DNA of 64,000 nucleotides from Planctomycetota bacterium (GTDB lineage Bacteria; Planctomycetota; UBA1135; GCA-002686595), in the NCBI GenBank assembly GCA_029250885.1, contig JAQXEK010000023.1:1-64000 (forward strand). The letters are read 5' to 3'. Shown here piece by piece: positions 41,139 to 49,322 of the stretch. The notes under the pieces are model-generated. The model had not been told where the DNA came from, made no database searches, and saw only the letters and a program-made list of their open reading frames with translations. Each line of letters starts with the position of its first letter. The stretch's first letter is position 1. The position numbers were made by a program, and so were the translations under genes.

Positions 41139-43139
41139 ATGACATTTCGCCCAGATGCAGCAGCGATGCGTTTTCTAGATTCTTGGTTTATGGGACGCAT
41201 TTGTGCCTTGCCCTTGGGATTGAGCTGTTTCGGGCTGCTTGTGGGCACTCTCTTCGGCGTGGGAGCAGCAGTTGGGGTCGCGGCACCCAGTGCGCCCCCA
41301 CAAGCTGCAGGCGAGGTCGAGCTGAGCCTCAACATGCTGGAGAATGGCGACATGGAGCTGGGTACCCAGGCCATTGGAGGGCTTGAGCGCATCCCGTGGT
41401 GGACTCCGGTTTCCTTTGCCGAGGGCAGCCGTGATCTTAGCCGCGCCAAGCGCAGTTGGGCAGGGCTGGATGTTCCCCCGCGCATCGAGGATGGTGCGGT
41501 GATCTTGGTGCCGGGCAACCAGGATCTATTGGTCCAGGCCGTGCCGACATTTGTCCAGAGTCTGGGCGAGCTGCGTGTCTCGGGCCGCGTGCACGGTGCC
41601 GGAGTCGTTGTGGTCCAGGACTCTGCTGGCAGGGAGTACCAGCACCATGTAGACGGTTCCGATGGCCTGCAGGATTTTACCTGGAAAGTGGGGGCCGATG
41701 GCCCGCTCACGCCCCGGCTGACCTTGGGCATTGGTGCCCGTTCGGACCAAGCGGTTCGCTTCGACGACCTCTCGGTATGGGTCGCCGTACCCGCGCCTTC
41801 GGAAGCGCAACTACAGGCGCAGCTTGCGACCTTGATTCCGGAGCTGTTAGAGGTCTGGCACGTCGGTGCGAAGGATAATTATGGTCCCCGGAAGACCAAC
41901 CTTTGGGTCGGCCTTGTAGACGCGCAGACGGGCGGACTACTGGGCGAGCCGAGGGCGGTCGCGGGGCTGCATCCCATGCACATGGCCCTAGCCCGGGCGA
42001 CGGCGCTTGGATTAGGCGGCCCCGAGTTAGAGGCTCTCTGCATCGATGTGGCCCGGGACTTCATGGAGCTCTGCATCCATCCGACCACAAACCTACCACG
42101 GCGTTGGGATCCCCTGCGCGATGTCCCGCTAGACGAGGTCTCGCTTGAGGTGAGCGCCTACCTTGGCTACCTCATGGATCTGGCCGAGTTTGGCCCTGCG
42201 GAGGTACGGGTAGAGGCCTATAAGAAGTCCGTGTCCATGGGGATGGCTCTATTGCAAAAGGCCGTGCTGCCGGACGGGAATGTGGCTGCCTTGGTAAGGC
42301 CCCTAGACGGCGAGATCTCCACTAGCACCGTGCACCTGCGGCGCTTAGATCTACCGTCGCAGTTCGTGCGCTTGGCTGGTGTGCTACGCCAGCGGGGCGA
42401 ACTAAAAGATTTTGCTGTCGCCCTGATCGCCGCCGCAAGGGACGCGGTGATTGAGGTCGAGTTCGCGAACTACTGGCCCGGCCAATGGAACCGTATCGAT
42501 CCCGGGTTCGATGACAGCTATGGGCACATTGGAGCCCGCTCCGCTTCGATGCTGAAGGTTCTGCCGGGGGATGCCATGCTGGGTCGCCTGGCCTTCTCTG
42601 GCCTGGATAAGTTCGCGCCGCTCTGGCGCTTGGCCATGTCCCACGGCGGCAACATCGCGGCCGACCAGGTACGCTGTTGGGAGGTGTTCGGTGAGCTAGC
42701 GCTGCTCCAGCCCCAGCGTCCCATGGCCTCGGGGAAGACCCTGAGTCAAGAAGTCAGAGAGCTGCTTCCCATGGCTGTGCGCTCTCATTTAAAAGGCGAG
42801 CAAGCCGCGGGCGGACATTGGCTCGACGTGACGGTGGTGGGGTTTGATCCCGCAACCAACCTGCCTGTTGGCGACACCGTAGGCATGCCTCAGAATCTTA
42901 TTAAGGGACTTGGCGTTATCTATCGGGAGGAGTTCGGCCTGCGCACTGCCGAGCACCGCGCGATCTTCGCAGCCGTATTAAACTCGTCCCTCGAGAGCTA
43001 CGCGGCACCCTTCGGCCTGAAAGGAGCCGCGCCGGGATCGGCGCCGGATGGGGGCCGAGGCGGAGGCGCAGGCTCGGCCGTGGGCACCCTCCAGGTCATG
43101 GACGGCCTGCTGTCGATGGCCGAGAACCTAGCCCGCTAG
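41139..43139 (+). CDS. Large secreted protein of unknown function
   Basis: 666 residues from ATG 41139, which has AGGA about 10 bases upstream; ATGs at 41166 and 41190 are alternatives, and the frame upstream to 40872 is antisense to the dehydrogenase. An N-terminal hydrophobic segment (LSCFGLLVGTLFGVGAAVGV) is a signal peptide or anchor. A beta-rich region follows (about 60-220: MLENGDMELGTQAIGG, FDDLSVWVAVP), resembling a carbohydrate-binding jelly roll. The last 440 residues are helical (VAGLHPMHMALARATALGLG, RIDPGFDDSYGHIGARSASM), possibly an alpha/alpha toroid like those in polysaccharide lyases. No catalytic motif could be assigned. Confidence 0.7.
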   Translation: MTFRPDAAAMRFLDSWFMGRICALPLGLSCFGLLVGTLFGVGAAVGVAAPSAPPQAAGEVELSLNMLENGDMELGTQAIGGLERIPWWTPVSFAEGSRDLSRAKRSWAGLDVPPRIEDGAVILVPGNQDLLVQAVPTFVQSLGELRVSGRVHGAGVVVVQDSAGREYQHHVDGSDGLQDFTWKVGADGPLTPRLTLGIGARSDQAVRFDDLSVWVAVPAPSEAQLQAQLATLIPELLEVWHVGAKDNYGPRKTNLWVGLVDAQTGGLLGEPRAVAGLHPMHMALARATALGLGGPELEALCIDVARDFMELCIHPTTNLPRRWDPLRDVPLDEVSLEVSAYLGYLMDLAEFGPAEVRVEAYKKSVSMGMALLQKAVLPDGNVAALVRPLDGEISTSTVHLRRLDLPSQFVRLAGVLRQRGELKDFAVALIAAARDAVIEVEFANYWPGQWNRIDPGFDDSYGHIGARSASMLKVLPGDAMLGRLAFSGLDKFAPLWRLAMSHGGNIAADQVRCWEVFGELALLQPQRPMASGKTLSQEVRELLPMAVRSHLKGEQAAGGHWLDVTVVGFDPATNLPVGDTVGMPQNLIKGLGVIYREEFGLRTAEHRAIFAAVLNSSLESYAAPFGLKGAAPGSAPDGGRGGGAGSAVGTLQVMDGLLSMAENLAR

Positions 43140-43206
43140 GAGGGTGTCGCGCATTAGAGAGGTCCACCTGCACAGATCCTAGAGCCCGTTTCTTCGTTGG
43201 GTCAAG

Positions 43207-43234
43207 GCCCCCTGTAGGTACGGCTACAGGAGGC
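43207..43234. terminator. Hairpin between convergent genes
   Basis: CCTGTAG (43211-43217) and CTACAGG (43224-43230) pair around a 6-base loop, extended past one mismatch by GCC (43207-43209) and GGC (43232-43234). It lies between the secreted-protein gene and the minus-strand symporter operon. There is no U tract, so its strength is uncertain. Confidence 0.5.
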
Positions 43235-43299
43235 TCACCCCGCATTGAACCTCGCTCGATGCTCTGTACATCTGAAAGCCGCTAATGCGCGGCACTCTC

Positions 43300-43476
43300 C
43301 TAGTTGCCATCCTTGCTGTCCTCGTCCGCGCGATCTCTCTCGGCGGTCAACGAAGCGAACATGTCGCGGATGTCACCGACGCCTGAGACGATTACCCAGG
43401 CGCTTAGGATGGCGAACAGGCCAAGGCCGCCATACAGGGTGACCTGCCAAAACTGAACCCAGGATTCGAACGACAT
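43300..43476 (-). CDS. 58-residue membrane protein, symporter accessory
   Basis: A very short gene whose ATG overlaps the symporter TAA by one base (TAATG). The protein has one hydrophobic helix (VTLYGGLGLFAILSAWVIVS) after SFESWVQFWQ, then a charged cytoplasmic tail ending DRADEDSKDGN. Small single-span partners encoded next to SSS transporters are known, and this position and size fit that role. The same frame continues upstream to 43860, but only as an overlap with the symporter. Confidence 0.7.
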   Translation of the reverse strand: MSFESWVQFWQVTLYGGLGLFAILSAWVIVSGVGDIRDMFASLTAERDRADEDSKDGN

Positions 43477-45014
43477 TAGAGGGCCTCCGGCGTGGCTGTA
43501 TTCTCTTCGCCCTCGGGCGAGGGCGGATCGGGGAAGGCGAGTGAACCTACGATCATCACAAGGATCGCGAAGGCCAGGGTGGCCAGGCCAATCTGCGGGG
43601 CGGAGTATGCGTCGAGGTGGAGCGCCTTCTTGATCGGAGTGAGCCCCACGATGGCCGCCAGGCCGGCGTAGAGGGAGAGTCGCGCGCCCATGCGACTGGC
43701 CTGGGGCCAATAGAGACCCGCGGTCAACACGACGATCGCTCCGGTGAAGTAGACCGCACCCGTGATGCCTAGGTACTCCCAGACGTCTTGGCCAGGGTGG
43801 TAGACGAGCCCCCAAAAGAGGACGTAGATGCCAATCAGGACGATGAAGACCCGCGTCCATTTAAGCTGCTTTTCCGGTGAGGACTCGGAGGGAACGAGAG
43901 GCGAGATGATGTCGCGCGCAATGACGGACGACCAGCACAAGAGGTAGCTGTCGTGGGTCGACATGAAGGCTGCGAGCATGGCTGCCGTGAGCAGGCCAAG
44001 CACGCCGACGGGCAGCATCTGTTGAAGGTAGGTGGGCAGGGCCATGATGCTCTCTTGGGCCTCGCCGCCCTCTAAGGAGAAGCCGGTGATACCGCTGGCG
44101 TCCGAGAGGATCAGTCCCCCCCCGTCCACGATGAAGACAAAAGCAGCGATGCCAAGAAAGCACGGCAACAAGAAGCGGATCATGAAGGAGATCGCCGAGA
44201 AGCTAAACTGTCGCTTCACTACGGCCACGTTCTTCGAGGCCAAGGCCCGCGTGACCGCCGTGGGCCAGATCGCGCAGCTGACAAGCCCCATGATGCCCAT
44301 CCAGGCGATGTAGCTGCCGCCAAACTCGTCGGTCGGATCGAAGCTGCCTTCGCCACGCTGGGTGCGCATGACCTCGACGATGTGGTCAAAGCCCAGGGTG
44401 TTGATGCTCATGAGCACAAGCGCGATCAGGCCGATCGAGAGCACCACAAACTGCACGTAATCCGTCAGGACAACCGAGACCATGCCGCCCATGACCGTGT
44501 AGAAGAGCACGAGCAAGAGCAAGGTGACCATGACAGTCGAGAGCAGCGCGCCATCGATACCGGTGACGCCCACGACGAACTGCGACCCGACCTGCAGGAA
44601 CAGCCCCATGTTTAAGATGCCACCTAGGGCCAAAAGGATGCCGCCGAGTACACGCGTCTGCTTGTCGAATCGCTTCTCGTAGAACTCCGGGATCGTCATG
44701 ACCTCAGAGCGTCGAAGCCCCACAACAATGAAGCCCGTTAAGCCCACCACCAGGGTTACAATACCGGCGATCAAGCCAATATGGAGCGCCGCAAAACCTC
44801 CCGTGAAACCTTTTTGGGCTTGGTACATCACGGTGATGAGCCCGAGCTCGGAGCCGGTCATGGTTGCGATGGAGAGGGCGGTCCCGAGGCTGCGGCCAGC
44901 GACGAGATAACCCGAGAGGCCCGTGATGAAGCGATTGGCAAGTAAGCCAATCCCAACAGACAGGGCTAGATAGACGACAACAATGGTCGTGTCAATGGCA
45001 CCGAAGGTAGGCAT
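43476..45014 (-). CDS. Sodium:solute symporter (SSS family)
   Basis: 512 residues with about 13 membrane helices. The N-terminus AIDTTIVVVYLALSVGIGLL, then FITGLSGYLVAGRSLGTALS and MTGSELGLITVMYQAQKGFT, match SSS helices 1-2. AAMLAAFMSTHDSYLLCWSS near residue 340 carries the conserved sodium-site Ser/Thr of helix 8, and TRVFIVLIGIYVLFWGLVY follows. The substrate is unknown (sugars, amino acids or organic acids). The soluble tail (DPPSPEGEENTATPEAL) is short. Translationally coupled to the 58-residue gene. Confidence 0.9.
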   Translation of the reverse strand: MPTFGAIDTTIVVVYLALSVGIGLLANRFITGLSGYLVAGRSLGTALSIATMTGSELGLITVMYQAQKGFTGGFAALHIGLIAGIVTLVVGLTGFIVVGLRRSEVMTIPEFYEKRFDKQTRVLGGILLALGGILNMGLFLQVGSQFVVGVTGIDGALLSTVMVTLLLLVLFYTVMGGMVSVVLTDYVQFVVLSIGLIALVLMSINTLGFDHIVEVMRTQRGEGSFDPTDEFGGSYIAWMGIMGLVSCAIWPTAVTRALASKNVAVVKRQFSFSAISFMIRFLLPCFLGIAAFVFIVDGGGLILSDASGITGFSLEGGEAQESIMALPTYLQQMLPVGVLGLLTAAMLAAFMSTHDSYLLCWSSVIARDIISPLVPSESSPEKQLKWTRVFIVLIGIYVLFWGLVYHPGQDVWEYLGITGAVYFTGAIVVLTAGLYWPQASRMGARLSLYAGLAAIVGLTPIKKALHLDAYSAPQIGLATLAFAILVMIVGSLAFPDPPSPEGEENTATPEAL

Positions 45015-45687
45015 GGAGACACCCTACGCATTCTGGTTCCCTAACGCCAAGGGGTGATTCCCGTTGGAGGGCATCGATGCAGGCCATTCTCGCCCCCATG
45101 GATTCGAATCAGCCTATTTTGAGGTGCGCTACTTTAATTTGAATAGGTGATCGTGCGGCCCCAAGGACGGGGCGCCGCCATTAAGATGTTCCCGCCGGTC
45201 CATGGCTAATGCGCAGTGACCTACATTTTAGCCAGGAACGACTCGGCGAATTTGACCGGGCTCGAAGCCATTTTTGGGGGTTGGCGCCTTGGGGACGAGG
45301 ACGCAAGCTCCTGCTGCCTCGACTAATCCTTTGTGATCCGCAACAAGACAATCGGTGACCTGGCTGGCCGCGGCGCGGGCGGGTTTGTCGAGATCGCCGC
45401 CACCGGCCGCAGCCATGTGCCATGGGGTCTACGTTGGCTCCCGGCGGGTCCTACAGGAGTGCGGATTCCAGGAAGGCGGCTGCTACGACAGGGCTACGGA
45501 TCCCCAGGTTCCACACTTCGGGCAATGCGAGCTACGATTCGAACTGAGCTGCGCGAGCCACCTAGACCAATCGGACCGGTACGCCCTGTTCGTCGCCGAC
45601 ATCACGATCTAGGCACGCAGGCAGAGGCCGACTGGACGGGCGCTTTTTCTGGGGGAGGTGGAGCGCGTGGGCTTATGATGTCCGACG
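45015..45687. other. 673-base region between the second symporter and the 845-residue protein
   Basis: Apart from the doubtful small gene at 45415-45612, I see no clear gene. An AT-richer patch lies at about 45108-45153 and could hold the minus-strand symporter promoter. A hairpin GCGGC-CCC ... GGGGCGCCGC occupies 45155-45178. Minus-strand frames at 45181-45423 are low-complexity Arg/Ser-rich or lack family resemblance. No RNA gene was recognised. Confidence 0.4.
45415..45612 (+). CDS. Possible small cysteine-rich protein
   Basis: 65 residues from ATG 45415 (the frame opens further upstream at GTG 45355). The sequence is not low-complexity and its third codon positions are G/C-rich like the neighbours. 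It has five cysteines (in MCHGVYVG, LQECGFQEGGCYDRA, GQCELRF and ELSCASH) and ends ALFVADITI before TAG. No ribosome-binding site is seen. It could be a real small protein or a remnant; 76 bases separate it from the next gene. Confidence 0.33.
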   Translation: MCHGVYVGSRRVLQECGFQEGGCYDRATDPQVPHFGQCELRFELSCASHLDQSDRYALFVADITI

Positions 45688-48225
45688 ATGAATGCGCAGT
45701 CTTGCTTGATAGCCCTTGGGGTCTGGTTGTTGGTGGCCTTTGCGATGTGGCGCAAGTCGGGTCGGCAACAGGTGGTTTTGCTCGGGGTTGCCTGCGTGGC
45801 TTCAGGGCTGCTCTACCTCGACTTCGGGCGCTTTCACGCGGGCGGTCGCTTTGTCCATGACCACGAGCTGTTCCACCACACCATGGGCAGCAAGTATCTG
45901 CCCGAGTTTGGGCACAAGGGCCTCTATAGCGCAACCTGCATGGCGTTGGTGGAGAACGGCCTAGGTGAGGATGAGCTTCCAGAGCGCGTCAAGAACCTTT
46001 GGACCAATACCCTGGAGAGCAGCGCCATGTCCCTGGAGCGCGGGGGCTCCGTCAAGGGGCAGTTCTCTCCAGAGCGGTGGTCCGAGTTCTGCGAGGACAT
46101 CGCGTACTTCGACGGGCGGGTGGGGGCCCTGGGTTGGTCCAAGATCTTGGCGGACCACGGCCACAACGCCTCGCCGTTCTGGACAGCCGTTGGTGCGAGC
46201 ATCGTCGGCATGGTGGGGTTGAGCGACGGCTCGCTGCTCTTCATGTCGATGCTGGACCTGCTCCTGCTTTTAGCCATGGGGCTTGCCCTGTGGCGCGTGT
46301 TTAGCGTCCAGGTAGCCCTGCTCTTCTGCACCTTCTACCTTGCAAACGTCTTTGCGCCCTTTGATATCACTGGCGGTGCTTTTCTACGGCACCTGTGGTT
46401 TGCGGGTGTCGTCGGCTTCGCCTGCTGTATGCAGACGGGGCGGGGCAAGCTGGGCGCCGTGTTCTTGGCCATCGCGACCCTAGATCGCATCTTCCCCGCA
46501 GTCTTGATTCTGTGGCCGACCTTCTTAGCCCTGTCCGAGCTGCGCAGCACGGGGAAGGATGGGAGTCGTAGCGCGGGCAGCCTGCAGACTCTTGGCCTGT
46601 TCCTCTTGCTGGTGACGGCTGGTATCGCCGCCACGGGAGGAGGGGCCTGGTTGGCGTTCTTTGAGAACGTTGTCGCCCACGGCCGCAGCTACTTCATCAA
46701 CCAGATCTCCCTGCGCAATCTGTTTACGGTGGACCCCACGACGGCGTCTACAATCATTGAAGTCGACGCCCTCTGGGTGCGCGAGCGTCAGCAGCTTGCC
46801 GCCCAAGGTTGGCTTGCCTTGTGGGGGCTCCGGCTAATCTTTGCCGGCTTGATTGCCGTCTGCGCCTGGCGTGCCAAGTCGGAAGCTTCGCCGATCCGCG
46901 CCCTGGTGTGCCTGGCCCTGCTGCCGTTTGTATTGGCCTATCCCGCGAACTACTACCACATCTTTCTAGGGCTAGCCCTGTTGGATCCGAAGGGCTTGGC
47001 TCGACTTCTCATCGCAAGTCAGGTCTTGCTCTGGGCCGTCGCCTTCTCTCTATACAGCAGCCCAGCCCCCGGCAGCTTGCCGCCAGCCCTAGCGTATGTC
47101 GAGCTCTTTAACTGGTCCGCATCGCTAGCGATCGCCCTTGGGGCGACCTACTTCCTGGTGCGAACGCTCTTGCCCAAAGCCGCCCTCCCAGCAGGCCTAT
47201 TGCTTGGTTTTGTCGTTTGGTCCCACAGCTCTGTGGCCCCAGCAGTCTCCACCCACCTGGACCTGATTCCGTCGGACTTGATCGGGGCCGAGGTGATCAC
47301 CGAGGACATGACTCGGTGGGGGAATGGCTGGAGCCGCGGCGACCAAGTTGTCATTATGGCGACAGCACCGGGTCAAGGCGCAAGGTGTGTCTTGCGCAGC
47401 CCTGGCCAGGTCGGCCTAACTCGCCTGCGTATCGACTTTACCCGGACCCCCGCCTTCGGGCGCGTGTCCGTGCGCGCCATGGGGCAGGAGCTTCTGTCCG
47501 TAGACCTCTTCGCCCAGAAGGTCGGAGTCGTGTCGGTGGTGACAGAGCCGCTGGAGCTCTATGGCGAGGAGATCGCGCTTGAGTTTGTGGTCGATGGTAA
47601 GCACCCCGCTTCGTCCAACTACTTTGTCGGCATCGATCAAGTTGCGTGGGTGCGCGCGGATCTTGGTACACCCGAAGAGGCCCGCGAGCGCGCCCAAGCC
47701 TGGCTGGTCAGGAACCCGCGGCAGACGTCCATTGCCCCCGATCCCGCCGCAGACCGAGCGGCCTTGACCGCCGTCCTCGCGGAGCAGAGCTCGCGCAGGT
47801 ACGAGCTGACGGTGGCCGGCGAACCCGAAGCGTTACCCTCGGCGGGACTGGCGATGACCGCAAAGGCCATGCTGAGAGCCTTCACCTTGATTCAGTCGAT
47901 CGACGCCAACGATCCTGGGGCAGCAGCCCAAGAGGGGCTAGTTCTGCCCATGCCCCTCGAGTCCTGGACGGCGACCTTATTAAACGGCTTGCGCTGGTCC
48001 GTCGCGCTGCGTGACACGGTCACAACGGCGCGCCTGATGGTCCTTGTCCAGCGAGCCGGCGTGGAGGCCGATCACGAGTCTTTGCGCGCGGCGACCGACT
48101 TTCTCCTGGGGCAACAACGAAAGGACGGCGGTTTTGGTCCCGTGGAGCCCGGCCAGCCAGACCCGGAACGCCGGGGCGTAGAACTAGCTCTCGAGGCCCT
48201 CGGCGGCCTCAAATCGGCTAATTGA
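45688..48225 (+). CDS. Multispanning membrane protein with C-terminal alpha-toroid-like repeat
   Basis: 845 residues. An N-terminal signal/anchor helix is followed by FHAGGRFVHDHELFHHTMGS and KYLPEFGHKGLYSATCMAL, an extracytoplasmic loop with an acidic/His motif like that of GT-C glycosyltransferases. About 9-10 membrane helices reach to about residue 510. A beta-rich soluble segment (about 540-670) and a helical C-terminus (about 690-845) complete it. The C-terminus contains AATDFLLGQQRKDGGFGPVE, resembling the QW repeat of squalene cyclases and prenyltransferases. A GT-C-like transferase acting on polyprenyl-linked sugars is plausible; nothing proves it. Its 3' end overlaps the convergent gene by 8 bases. 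Confidence 0.72.
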   Translation: MNAQSCLIALGVWLLVAFAMWRKSGRQQVVLLGVACVASGLLYLDFGRFHAGGRFVHDHELFHHTMGSKYLPEFGHKGLYSATCMALVENGLGEDELPERVKNLWTNTLESSAMSLERGGSVKGQFSPERWSEFCEDIAYFDGRVGALGWSKILADHGHNASPFWTAVGASIVGMVGLSDGSLLFMSMLDLLLLLAMGLALWRVFSVQVALLFCTFYLANVFAPFDITGGAFLRHLWFAGVVGFACCMQTGRGKLGAVFLAIATLDRIFPAVLILWPTFLALSELRSTGKDGSRSAGSLQTLGLFLLLVTAGIAATGGGAWLAFFENVVAHGRSYFINQISLRNLFTVDPTTASTIIEVDALWVRERQQLAAQGWLALWGLRLIFAGLIAVCAWRAKSEASPIRALVCLALLPFVLAYPANYYHIFLGLALLDPKGLARLLIASQVLLWAVAFSLYSSPAPGSLPPALAYVELFNWSASLAIALGATYFLVRTLLPKAALPAGLLLGFVVWSHSSVAPAVSTHLDLIPSDLIGAEVITEDMTRWGNGWSRGDQVVIMATAPGQGARCVLRSPGQVGLTRLRIDFTRTPAFGRVSVRAMGQELLSVDLFAQKVGVVSVVTEPLELYGEEIALEFVVDGKHPASSNYFVGIDQVAWVRADLGTPEEARERAQAWLVRNPRQTSIAPDPAADRAALTAVLAEQSSRRYELTVAGEPEALPSAGLAMTAKAMLRAFTLIQSIDANDPGAAAQEGLVLPMPLESWTATLLNGLRWSVALRDTVTTARLMVLVQRAGVEADHESLRAATDFLLGQQRKDGGFGPVEPGQPDPERRGVELALEALGGLKSAN

Positions 48226-49228
48226 CGACGCGCAGGCGTGTCGTGATTACGCTGTGACGATTGCCCCGGGAGAGGGGACGTTCGCGGTCCGTTGCGATGA
48301 CCGACTCGCTAAATCGGTCGAGTACGCCGACCTCCCCGCCAACAAAGGTAAAGTCCCGCGGCATGCTGACGCCGGGCAAAGCGAAGCCTCCGAAGGAGGC
48401 CTTGAATGTGGCCTGACGGCCAATCCCTTGGCGCGCATCTATCAAGCCACCAAGATCGCGCACGCGATCGTAGGCCATGGACGTATCGGATGCACCAAGG
48501 TCGATCGCAAGGATTGTACGCAGGTCCCAAGAGCGCTTCTCGAGATCTTGCAGGAGTGCCTCGCGATCCTCTTGCAGGTCACCGGGTCCCGGGGGCGGTA
48601 AGCTCACGACGCGCAGATGCACCGGCGGCCCCTCGATGGCGATCTGGGCTTCCATAAAGATTGTGTTCTCTGCAAAGCTGATGATCTCAAGGTCGTCTAG
48701 GGAGTGCTTGGAGAAGACCACCGTTCCGAAGTTGTGCACGTCCGAGCCCTCTTCGTTTTCGACGATGGGCGAGCTGAAGGAATGGGGCCAATTTAAGAGG
48801 CTCTCCCTAAGGGACTTGATGGCCTCCGAGTCGACGCCCGTAATCACCGCAAGGTCGGCGAGCTCTGTGTTCAGTTTCGCCTCAAGGGAGTCCGTCGGGT
48901 CATTCTCCCAGCGTACCTGGATTACGGTGACCTCCGTACCGACAAGTACGTCGCTCGCCGTCGAGGGCAGGAACACCCGGAGGGCGGGGAAGAGGTTGTA
49001 GATCGCTAGGCAGAGCGTGCAGAAGAAGGCCACCCGCTTGCGGGGTAGAAGGACCATGCCCGTAACCGAGAGGACTATGGCGGCGATTCCCACATGCCAG
49101 CGCAGATCGGCCAAGGACTCACCAACCCAGGTCAATGGGGCGGAAAACACGAGCAAGCTAAACAGGGCCACTGACCAGATCACGCTGCTCCCAATAGACT
49201 CTCCGGCCTGAGTGATACGCTCCCTCAT
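48218..49228 (-). CDS. Membrane-anchored EEP-fold protein lacking several catalytic residues
   Basis: 336 residues. Three hydrophobic helices (about 15-35, 45-62 and 67-88) precede a soluble domain laid out like YafD-type endonuclease/exonuclease/phosphatase proteins. Correspondences: VIQVRWENDPTD for the first Asn motif, ILAIDLGASDTSMAYDRVRD for G-D-x-N, ARQGIGRQATF for the P-R-G-x-G-x-T region, and SRGNRHSVITTRL for S-D-H-x-P. In these the key Asn of GDxN and the Asp of SDH are absent. This suggests a non-catalytic or divergent member. The fold assignment is by pattern and moderately certain. Confidence 0.6.
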   Translation of the reverse strand: MRERITQAGESIGSSVIWSVALFSLLVFSAPLTWVGESLADLRWHVGIAAIVLSVTGMVLLPRKRVAFFCTLCLAIYNLFPALRVFLPSTASDVLVGTEVTVIQVRWENDPTDSLEAKLNTELADLAVITGVDSEAIKSLRESLLNWPHSFSSPIVENEEGSDVHNFGTVVFSKHSLDDLEIISFAENTIFMEAQIAIEGPPVHLRVVSLPPPGPGDLQEDREALLQDLEKRSWDLRTILAIDLGASDTSMAYDRVRDLGGLIDARQGIGRQATFKASFGGFALPGVSMPRDFTFVGGEVGVLDRFSESVIATDRERPLSRGNRHSVITTRLRVVN

Positions 49229-49322
49229 CCCAGGTCTATCGGCGGCTGTATCTGCAGTAGTAGCGAAGAATACGGAAATGCGGCAAGGATTTCCTAGTGC
49301 CCCCTATAAACCGTGTCTAGGG

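Noticed and set aside
43477-43860. Longer version of the 58-residue gene
   Set aside because: Lies inside the symporter in another frame with Arg/Pro-rich composition.
45181-45423. Minus-strand ORFs in the gap
   Set aside because: Low-complexity Arg/Ser-rich product, or a 62-residue frame without recognisable features.
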